Assembly: GCA_022360275.1 (NCBI GenBank)
Contig: JAKSDC010000146.1
Span: 1 to 57,870, forward strand
Reading direction: 5' to 3'
Origin: Chlorobiales bacterium
Lineage (GTDB): Bacteria > Bacteroidota > Chlorobiia > Chlorobiales > Chlorobiaceae
DNA length: 57,870 nucleotides
The notes beneath the pieces are model-generated. The model was not told where the DNA came from. It worked only from the letters and a program-made list of their open reading frames with translations, and did not search any database. A program made the position numbers and the translations under genes. Below, piece after piece: positions 51,457-57,870 of this stretch; within the stretch, counting starts at the first letter, position 1, and every line of letters starts with the position of its first letter.

Positions 51457-52921
51457 CGGCTTGTACGTATCTGTCGATAATTTTTGCTCCCACGCTGTCA
51501 CCCCATACGTTAACCGTCGTTCTGCAACGGTCGAGGAACCAGTCGATTGCAAGAATCAGTGAGATGCCTTCTATGGGCAAATCAACAGCTTTCAGGACCA
51601 GAACCATCGTTACAAGACCGGCCTCGGGAATTCCGGCTGCACCTATGGCCGCAAGTGTCGCGGTAAGGAAAATGATGGCAAGTTCAGGAGTGCCAAGGGT
51701 GATGCCATTGATCTGGGCGATAAAAATCACTGCTACGGCTTCATAAAGGGCCGTCCCGTCCATGTTGATCGTTGCCCCGAGGGGAAGGACAAAACCTGCG
51801 GTCCGGGGAGATACTCCGTTTTTTTCTTCAGCGCATTCAACGGTCAGCGGCAGGGTGGCTGAACTGGATGCCGTTGAAAAAGCAGTCAGAAGGGCCGGTG
51901 AGGTGTTATAGGCAAAGCGGCCGATTCCTGTTTTGCCGAAAAATTTAAGAATCAAGGGCAGAATAACCATACTGTGGATCAACAGCCCGGCGATAACGGT
52001 AAAAGCATATTTCCCGAGACGAAGCAATTCCGGCAGAAAACCCGTGAAACCGCCGGCTTCGCCGAGCCTTCCGGCAATCAGGGCGCCGATGCCTACCGGG
52101 GCGGCATACATCGCAAGATGTATGATTTTCATGATCGCCTCATTGAGGCCATTGAAAAAATCGATTACCGGTCTACCCTGTTCGCCAAGTGTTGAAAGTA
52201 CAGCACCCAGAAGAAGCGAAAAGGTTATAACCGGCAGGATGTCATTTTCCGCCATTGCCTTGAAGAGGTTGAACGGGATCAGTCCTGTCAACACTTCTTG
52301 CAGAATATCGGTAATGCTTCTCTCTTCCTGCAGAAACCTTTCAGCCGGTAATTTGTCGATAATCACACCCTTGCCTTTTCCGTCCAGGGCGGCAAGATGT
52401 TTTTTGTTCTGCACCCATGAAGATACTTCAACCCGGTTGTTGCCGCTTGCAGTGATTTTTCCGGTGACGTTCCGGTCAAGCAGGATTACGGAGTAGGATG
52501 ATGTATGGCTTTCCGAAAGAGAGAAACCCTCTATGATGACGGTATTTCCTGTGATGGTGTATGCGGCATCCTGCATCACAGTGCCTCCCCTTGCTTCGAT
52601 CTGTTCTGTTTCCGAAGCAAGTTGTCCCGGATGGATTGCCAGGACGAGCAGAATGCCGGTCAAGACCGAAAGAGCGGTTGTGCTGAGGTAGTAAAGGATG
52701 GTTCTGAACCCAAGAGGGCCGAGTTTTCTGACATCTCCGAACCTGCATATGCCGCTGATCATTGCCGCGATAATCAGCGGCATGACGATCATCATCAGGA
52801 ACCTGATGAACAGGTCGCCGATAAAATGAACAGCCAAGCCTGCCTCCGGATACAATCCACCAAGGAGAGACCCTGCGGCTATTCCGGCTACTATACCGGT
52901 TAGCAGTTTGTTGTTGCGCAA
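51443..52921 (-). CDS. Dicarboxylate/amino acid:cation symporter (DAACS)
   Basis: The 492-residue transporter has the GltPh/GltP-type core: serine-rich hairpin STASSSATLPLTV, then PLGATINMDGTALYEAV (NMDGT sodium-binding motif) and the second hairpin LAAIGAAGIPEAGLVTM. About 8 membrane helices plus two re-entrant loops are expected. An extra segment of about 75 residues (about 88-185) between helices 3 and 4 is polar, with beta-strand-like stretches, and should face the periplasm. Ordinary members are about 415-440 residues. Substrate could be glutamate, aspartate or C4-dicarboxylate. Confidence 0.88.
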   Translation of the reverse strand: MRNNKLLTGIVAGIAAGSLLGGLYPEAGLAVHFIGDLFIRFLMMIVMPLIIAAMISGICRFGDVRKLGPLGFRTILYYLSTTALSVLTGILLVLAIHPGQLASETEQIEARGGTVMQDAAYTITGNTVIIEGFSLSESHTSSYSVILLDRNVTGKITASGNNRVEVSSWVQNKKHLAALDGKGKGVIIDKLPAERFLQEERSITDILQEVLTGLIPFNLFKAMAENDILPVITFSLLLGAVLSTLGEQGRPVIDFFNGLNEAIMKIIHLAMYAAPVGIGALIAGRLGEAGGFTGFLPELLRLGKYAFTVIAGLLIHSMVILPLILKFFGKTGIGRFAYNTSPALLTAFSTASSSATLPLTVECAEEKNGVSPRTAGFVLPLGATINMDGTALYEAVAVIFIAQINGITLGTPELAIIFLTATLAAIGAAGIPEAGLVTMVLVLKAVDLPIEGISLILAIDWFLDRCRTTVNVWGDSVGAKIIDRYVQAASHR

Positions 52922-53282
52922 CTTCTTTTGTTTTATGGTTTTTTTATGGAAACAGGATAGAAGGAAAGTACCTTTTTTCTCATAATTTTTATATATATAG
53001 GCCTAAATTGAAAGCGATTGCCGGTCATTCCGACACGTGGTGGTTCAACAGGTTCGATTCTTTTCCGGCTTTCGTTTTGTTGTTTTTCCGGTCGTTTGGC
53101 TCATTCTGTGAAAGCAAGAAAATATTTCATGGGACATGAAACGGAGAACCCCATAGGCATATTTGGGAAAACTGTACGGATGCCGGATCACCCTGTGTAA
53201 TACTTCTTGTTATTGCACGGGGCGGCATGACTGCTTTTAACATATGGATAGAGGATCACGCAACCATCAATTAGTTTAATTC
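52922..53282. repeat. Intergenic stretch with a long REP-like hairpin
   Basis: No gene is seen. A hairpin spans 53180-53228: ATGCCG (53180-53185) and CGGCAT (53223-53228) at the base, with an inner stem CCCTGTGTAATA (53191-53202) / TATTGCACGGGG. The right arm read backwards matches the ATGCCGCCCCGTG arm of repeat copies A and B. Confidence 0.7.
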
Positions 53283-54635
53283 ATGAAGATAACGATATTC
53301 GGATCAGGATATGTAGGTCTGGTGACAGGAGCATGCTTTGCGGAAGTAGGCAACGATGTGCTGTGTGTCGACATTGATGAAGAGAAAATCGGTCGTCTGA
53401 AACAGGGAGAGATCCCGATCTATGAGCCCGGCCTGGAAGCAATGGTGGTAGAAAACAGCCGTGAAGGACGTTTGCGGTTTACCTCGGACCTTGCAGAGGG
53501 AGTAGCTTTCGGTCTGTTTCAGTTTATCGCTGTTGGTACGCCTCCCGATGAAGACGGCTCAGCCGATCTTCGTCATGTATTGAGCGTTGCTGAAACCATA
53601 GGCAGGCAGATGGAGGACTACCGGATTATCGTCGATAAATCAACGGTGCCGGTAGGGACAGCCGATCTGGTCAGTGAGCGGGTGCAGTCGGCGCTGGACG
53701 ATCGAGGAGTCTCGATCGATTTCGACGTGGTGTCGAATCCCGAGTTTCTCAAGGAAGGCGACGCAGTGAGCGATTTCATGAAACCGGAACGCATCATCGT
53801 CGGCGTAGACAATCCGCGAACCAAAGAGTTGCTGCGTAGCCTTTATGCGCCGTTCAACCGGAGCCATGAACGGTTCATTGCGATGGACGTGCGTTCGGCG
53901 GAACTGACGAAGTACGCGGCAAACGCGATGCTTGCGACGAAAATCAGCTTTATGAACGAGATCGCCAATATAGCCGAGCGTGTCGGTGCGGATGTCGAAG
54001 CGGTACGTCACGGTATTGGATCGGATTCAAGGATCGGCTTTTCGTTCATCTACCCCGGCGTGGGTTACGGAGGTTCCTGTTTCCCGAAAGATGTGCAGGC
54101 TCTGGAAAAAACCGCAGGTAAGTATGGCTATGAAGCCCGGATTCTGAGGGCGGTCGAAGCGGTCAACTGCGATCAGAAAACATTGCTGGTAAAGAAGATA
54201 CGAGGTCATTTCGGGAATGAGCTGCAAGGCAGGACCATCGCTTTGTGGGGTTTGGCGTTCAAGCCGAATACCGATGACATGCGTGAAGCGCCCAGCCGAA
54301 GGATCATCGAGGAACTGCGGGCGTCCGGAGCAAAAGTGCGGGCCTACGATCCGGTGGCGATGGACGAGGCGCGGCGAATCTACGGAGAATGTGACGATCT
54401 GGAGCTGGTAGAGACGTCGGAAGAGGCACTGAAAGGAGCTGATGCGCTTGTGGTGGTGACCGAATGGATGGTGTTCAGGAGCCCGGACTTCGAGGTGATC
54501 AAGCAGGAGCTGGGCAATCCGGTGATTTTCGACGGGCGGAACATCTACAATCCCGATCTGATGGAACAACTCGGATTTGTCTATTATTCGGTCGGCCGCA
54601 TTCCCCGGGATGGAAAATCGTTCCAACAGCGATAG
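53283..54635 (+). CDS. ugd: UDP-glucose 6-dehydrogenase
   Basis: The 450-residue enzyme oxidises UDP-glucose to UDP-glucuronate with two NAD+. It has the N-terminal dinucleotide motif GSGYVG, AVGTPPDEDGSADL, DKSTVPVGT, and the catalytic cysteine C266 in GVGYGGSCFPKD. LWGLAFKPNTDDMREAPS begins the C-terminal domain. The product feeds polysaccharide or lipopolysaccharide sugars. Its last 52 bases overlap the 3' end of thiD on the other strand. Confidence 0.95.
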   Translation: MKITIFGSGYVGLVTGACFAEVGNDVLCVDIDEEKIGRLKQGEIPIYEPGLEAMVVENSREGRLRFTSDLAEGVAFGLFQFIAVGTPPDEDGSADLRHVLSVAETIGRQMEDYRIIVDKSTVPVGTADLVSERVQSALDDRGVSIDFDVVSNPEFLKEGDAVSDFMKPERIIVGVDNPRTKELLRSLYAPFNRSHERFIAMDVRSAELTKYAANAMLATKISFMNEIANIAERVGADVEAVRHGIGSDSRIGFSFIYPGVGYGGSCFPKDVQALEKTAGKYGYEARILRAVEAVNCDQKTLLVKKIRGHFGNELQGRTIALWGLAFKPNTDDMREAPSRRIIEELRASGAKVRAYDPVAMDEARRIYGECDDLELVETSEEALKGADALVVVTEWMVFRSPDFEVIKQELGNPVIFDGRNIYNPDLMEQLGFVYYSVGRIPRDGKSFQQR

Positions 54636-55441
54636 AAATGGTGGAGAGGGCCTGCTCCGTTTCCCAGTACGTATCGGTTCCCCGCGTAGAGTGCTTCTGC
54701 TGTGAAAAGCCTGCCTTCTCTGACAGCCTCGTGAAGATCGAGCCCTTTTGCGATATAGGCGGCTATGGCCGAAGAGAGGGTGCAGCCCGTTCCGTGCGTG
54801 TTTTTTGTGGCGACTCTGGATGATGAAAACCATGCTGCCCCTTTTGCCGACAACAGATAGTCTTCGCAACGGTTACCCGGCATATGCCCGCCTTTTATCA
54901 AAACAGCGGGAGCCCCTTTATCCCTGAGTATTTCAGCTGTTTTTTCAATATCGCTTTTTGCAAACGGAACGCGATCCGATCCGGTTAACGCAGCTGCTTC
55001 CTGAAGGTTGGGGGTTACAAGTGTAGCCAGAGGAAAAAGCTCTTGAACAATCAGGTTTTTTGAATCTGCGGAAGCCAATTCGGTTCCGCCTGAAGATTTC
55101 AGGACAGTGTCGAGGATAACCGGTATGGATGGACGGTTCCGAAGCATTTTTGCAATCACCCGGACTGTTGCGGCAGATGAGATCATGCCAATTTTGATGG
55201 CATTGATTGGAATATCTGCTGCAAGCACATCGAACTGTTCCTTCACGAAGGTTGATGGTACAGCCAAAGAGCCATGTACGCCTTCGGTGTTCTGGACGGT
55301 TATGTCGGTTATAACGGTGAGTCCGTAACAGCCAAGAGCAGCGAAAGTTTTAAGGTCTGCCTGTATTCCCGCTCCGCCGCTGCCGTCGGAACCTGCAATG
55401 GAGAGGATGGTGGTATAGTTTACCGGTGCTTTTGAAGACAT
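54584..55441 (-). CDS. thiD: Hydroxymethylpyrimidine/phosphomethylpyrimidine kinase ThiD
   Basis: The 285-residue ribokinase-fold enzyme phosphorylates HMP and HMP-P for thiamin synthesis. Motifs: ILSIAGSDGSGGAGIQADLKTF at the start (split by role: substrate strand, then glycine loop), VLDTVLKSSGG and the anion hole NTHGTGCTLSSAIAAYIA. The last about 17 residues lie on the antisense of the ugd end and extend past the usual C terminus. It overlaps thiE by 22 bases. Confidence 0.95.
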   Translation of the reverse strand: MSSKAPVNYTTILSIAGSDGSGGAGIQADLKTFAALGCYGLTVITDITVQNTEGVHGSLAVPSTFVKEQFDVLAADIPINAIKIGMISSAATVRVIAKMLRNRPSIPVILDTVLKSSGGTELASADSKNLIVQELFPLATLVTPNLQEAAALTGSDRVPFAKSDIEKTAEILRDKGAPAVLIKGGHMPGNRCEDYLLSAKGAAWFSSSRVATKNTHGTGCTLSSAIAAYIAKGLDLHEAVREGRLFTAEALYAGNRYVLGNGAGPLHHFYRCWNDFPSRGMRPTE

Positions 55442-56052
55442 GATTGCATGTTTTGTATGAGTTCCGAGGCTGCTTGTGCCGGATCGGCGGAAGCTGCAAC
55501 GGCAGAGATAACGGCAATTCCCGTTGCGCCTGCTCTGATAACCTCACAAACGTTTGCCCCTGTGATCCCGCCGATCGCAATAACCGGGACGGGCAGGCGT
55601 TGAGAAATTTCGGTAATAGCATTCGGTCCAAGCGGCTGCCCGAGTTTCTTTTTCGAAGGGGTCGGGAAAATATGTCCCAGTCCTACATAATCACAGCCCG
55701 TTCTCACGGCTTCTTCGGCTTCGGCGACGGACGATACGGATATGCCGATGATTTTGCTTTTGCCGAATAATTTTCTTGCCGCCTCGGCAGGAAGATCTTG
55801 CTGGCCGAGGTGAACGCCGTCCGCATTGACGGCAAGCGCGATATCAAGGCGGTCGTTAACGATAAAAATCGCATTATGGGTGCGGCATAGCTTCTGTATT
55901 TCTAATGCCCAGCAATAAAGATCCGATCCGGAGGCTGATTTGTGACGAAGCTGAATCATTGCAGCGCCGCCTTCAAGAGCTTTTTCAGCCTGTGTTACCG
56001 GACATGAGGCGTCTGCTGTAATACAGCAGAGCATGGGGCGTTTTATGTGCAT
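55420..56052 (-). CDS. thiE: Thiamin-phosphate synthase ThiE
   Basis: The 210-residue TIM-barrel protein joins HMP-PP and thiazole phosphate. All family motifs are present: MIQLRHK, IVNDRLDIALAVNADGVHLGQ, YVGLGHIFPTPSKK, VIAIGGIT and GIAVISAV. It lies between a TenI-like gene and thiD, overlapping both (10 and 22 bases). No TPP riboswitch is visible upstream of the group. Confidence 0.95.
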   Translation of the reverse strand: MHIKRPMLCCITADASCPVTQAEKALEGGAAMIQLRHKSASGSDLYCWALEIQKLCRTHNAIFIVNDRLDIALAVNADGVHLGQQDLPAEAARKLFGKSKIIGISVSSVAEAEEAVRTGCDYVGLGHIFPTPSKKKLGQPLGPNAITEISQRLPVPVIAIGGITGANVCEVIRAGATGIAVISAVAASADPAQAASELIQNMQSCLQKHR

Positions 56053-56681
56053 TGGTTAAGCATATTGTTAAAGCTCTCCAGAGTGTTTGCAAGGCTCTCT
56101 GAAGTGCGAAAAATCGACAAAGCAGCCACACCGTATGCACCGCGATCGAGGCACTGCCGGGTATTCGATGGTGTGATCCCGCCGATAGCGTAAACCGGAA
56201 TCGAGACGATTCGGCATATTTCGCTAAATTTTTCAAGTCCCAGAGGAGCACCGTACTGCGTTTTCAATGGGGTTTCGAATACCGGCCCGGCAATCAGATA
56301 ATCTGCCCCTTCAGTTTCTGCAGAAAGAGCGCTCCTTTGTGAATGGATGCTTTTACCGGCAAGCATACCGGGAGCGGCGGCGCGTGCCTTGTCAAGAGGG
56401 CAGCTGTCTTCAGGGAAATGGGTCCCGTCGGCACCAGCGGCAAGGGCTACGTCGAATCGCTCGTTAACGATAAGAAGAGAGCTTGTGTACTCTATACGGC
56501 TGCGAACTCTCAGAGCCAGTTCATAAAAGGCCTTCGCGCTAAGATGCTTCTCTCTAAGCTGAATGATCGCAGCTCCGTGGGCTGTTATTTCCCTTGCGAG
56601 CTCAGGGAGCTCATTTTCCGGATAGGGGCGTTGCGGGCTGTTGCTTACAACGTAAAGCCGGGGTAATGTTCTTTTTTTCAT
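56043..56681 (-). CDS. ThiE-like paralogue, probably TenI thiazole tautomerase
   Basis: The 212-residue TIM-barrel protein keeps MIQ-type IIQLREKHL, LIVNERFDVALA and YAIGGIT but changes ThiE-specific residues: NER replaces NDR, THFPE replaces VHLGQ, and the phosphate-binding FPTxTK loop reads VFETPLKTQYG. These changes are as in TenI, which isomerises the thiazole carboxylate instead of coupling. It is first in the minus-strand thiamin group. A second, divergent ThiE cannot be excluded. Confidence 0.75.
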   Translation of the reverse strand: MKKRTLPRLYVVSNSPQRPYPENELPELAREITAHGAAIIQLREKHLSAKAFYELALRVRSRIEYTSSLLIVNERFDVALAAGADGTHFPEDSCPLDKARAAAPGMLAGKSIHSQRSALSAETEGADYLIAGPVFETPLKTQYGAPLGLEKFSEICRIVSIPVYAIGGITPSNTRQCLDRGAYGVAALSIFRTSESLANTLESFNNMLNQCT

Positions 56682-56796
56682 ACCCGCTCAGGCCTGTTTC
56701 TTTTATTACGATTTCACAATAAGGATTTTTCGCCTATTTAAAAAGCCTTCCAAAAAGCCTTACATTGAAAGAAAGAGGTCATAAACACTATACACC

Positions 56797-57267
56797 ATGT
56801 CAGAAATCGAGACAAGACTGCGGCGGGCCGGTTTGAGGTTGCCTAAGCCTCCCGCTCCTGCAGGAATTTATGTCCCTGCCTTGCGCTTTGGTTCTTTTGT
56901 CTACACTTCAGGGCAGCTCCCTTTTGTTGATGGAGTGCTGATGGAGCAGGGGGGAAGGGGAAAGGTGAATGAACTCAATCAGGCCCAGGCTGCTATTGCG
57001 GCACGTGTTGCAACTCTCAATGCTCTCGCCGCTATTAAAAGTGTCGTGCAGGATCTCGATAGAGTTGAAAGGATTCTGAAATTAACTGTTTTTGTCGCAA
57101 GCGAATCATTTTTTGCCAATCAGCATATTGTCGCAAATGGCGCATCAGCGGTGCTGTACGAGGCATTCGGAAAAAACAGCACACATGCAAGGAGCGCCGT
57201 CGGCGTTGCCGAGCTTCCTCTTGACGCAAGTCTTGAACTGGAGCTGATCGCAGGCTGCTCTTCTTGA
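56797..57267 (+). CDS. RidA family protein
   Basis: The 156-residue protein has the YjgF/YER057c/UK114 fold: VYTSGQLPF near residues 34-42, a central VERILKLTVFVASE strand and ARSAVGVAELPLDASLELELIA at the C terminus (split by strand). RidA enzymes deaminate reactive enamine/imine intermediates; the catalytic arginine could be the one in HARSAVG. It lies divergently from the thiamin group, 115 bases apart. Confidence 0.9.
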   Translation: MSEIETRLRRAGLRLPKPPAPAGIYVPALRFGSFVYTSGQLPFVDGVLMEQGGRGKVNELNQAQAAIAARVATLNALAAIKSVVQDLDRVERILKLTVFVASESFFANQHIVANGASAVLYEAFGKNSTHARSAVGVAELPLDASLELELIAGCSS

Positions 57268-57364
57268 CGCATCCGTCACTTTCCTGCAGAAGAGAAATAC
57301 ATTACCGCATTGCTTTGATAGAGAAACAGCATACCTGCATTTTTATCAAGGCATGCTCGCCTCA

Positions 57365-57481
57365 TCAGCCTTTTTTTCGGGCTTCTTCAGCGTCTGCAAT
57401 TTCAACAAAAACATTTGCATCATTGATGGTTGTATGACCTCTTTTAGAAGGATTTGTAATATGATTACACTGCCTTTTTTG
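57365..57481 (-). pseudogene. Coding-like 38-codon fragment without a start
   Basis: On the minus strand an open stretch ends NDANVFVEIADAEEARKKG before a TGA stop. Its composition looks like a real protein end, but no ATG, GTG or TTG start lies in frame, and a stop bounds it upstream. An out-of-frame ATG with MTKK lies just before. It may be a decayed gene or a frameshifted small protein. Confidence 0.3.
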
Positions 57482-57870
57482 TCATAATTTTTACGTTTTT
57501 AATGTGCGTAAATAAGATTTTTTCCATGAATTATTTGTTCTTATTGTTTTTCAATAAGATTGATTTTTATTAGACTTAAAATGGTGATATTTTTTAGCTC
57601 TTAATGAATCTATTTACTTATAATAAAAGCATATAATTTGTATTATTTAATAATTTTTATAATTTTTATATGGTTGTTTTTTTTGATTTGAAAAAAAATA
57701 AAAAGAAATTTTAATCACTTCTCTTTTGATTTTTTTTGCACGATTAATCGTTTTTTTTTGTGGGTATTTTTTGTCGAATATTTGTTTTGTTTTTAGAGTA
57801 TTGATTCGTTTTTATGCGTCAGAGATCTGCATTGGATCTGCATTTTTCTGAAAGATGTTTTCCAGTATCA
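57482..57870. other. Very AT-rich gene-free stretch at the window end
   Basis: The stretch is dominated by T and A runs and holds no supported gene. It contains the palindrome CGATTAATCG (57741-57750) and a direct repeat GATCTGCATT at 57824-57833 and 57835-57844, spaced 11 bp, which could be a regulator site for a gene beyond the window. Confidence 0.5.

Noticed and set aside
53051..53060. tRNA-like T-loop sequence GGTTCGATTC
   Set aside because: The flanking bases do not pair as a T arm and no acceptor, D or anticodon arm can be drawn around it.
56682..56796. Possible TPP riboswitch before the thiamin group
   Set aside because: The short region lacks the conserved CTGAGA and ACCTGA-type boxes, and there is too little space for the element.

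Overview
The window reads as a chromosomal segment of a Gram-negative anaerobe, most likely a green sulfur bacterium (Chlorobiota). This is inference: outer-membrane porin and lipoproteins, a long SecA with a SEC-C tail, a SbtA/SbtM-type peptide maturation pair, and short hairpin repeats of a kind I associate with that phylum. No rRNA, tRNA or photosynthesis gene is present, so the assignment is not proven.

Layout. 0-3.4 kb: an SLC13-type carrier on the minus strand, then a plus-strand set with a PlsC-like acyltransferase, a GNAT-fold acyltransferase and an orphan half FAD-binding domain. 3.5-16.1 kb: a large phosphate-acquisition island with a porin, two PstS proteins (one soluble, one lipoprotein), two complete PstC/PstA/PstB sets, a canonical PhoU and a PhoU paralogue that has lost its metal-ligand aspartates. 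Pho-box-like 11-bp phased repeats precede the porin and the second pstC. 16.2-22.7 kb: a DoxX-like protein, a heme-copper-oxidase-like membrane protein, an exported pentapeptide-repeat protein, a GT2 glycosyltransferase, an orphan Nif11-type leader peptide, an alpha/beta hydrolase and a low-GC membrane protein.

22.9-32.4 kb: an accessory island. A three-spacer CRISPR array, a small membrane-anchored Rossmann-like protein and the operon cas10-csm2-csm3-csm4-csm5-cas6 (type III-A) lie between two nearly identical 134-bp direct repeats. The Cas10 keeps its GGDD cyclase motif, but no Csm6 or other recognisable CARF effector and no cas1/cas2 are present. The membrane protein between array and cas10 is therefore the most interesting candidate for an undescribed effector.

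32.5-57.9 kb: a giant FAD/Fe-S D-2-hydroxyacid dehydrogenase, a repeat-containing Cys/Gly peptide with its radical SAM/SPASM maturase (SbtA/SbtM-like), an AlaC-type aminotransferase, the minus-strand group secA-purL-nnr, then nrnA-like, pepA, a lipase-like hydrolase, a coiled-coil lipoprotein, a dicarboxylate symporter, ugd, a minus-strand thiamin group (tenI-like, thiE, thiD) and a RidA protein. The last 600 bp are very AT-rich and hold no complete gene. A family of REP-like hairpins recurs at about 23.1, 23.9, 32.3, 38.6 and 53.2 kb.
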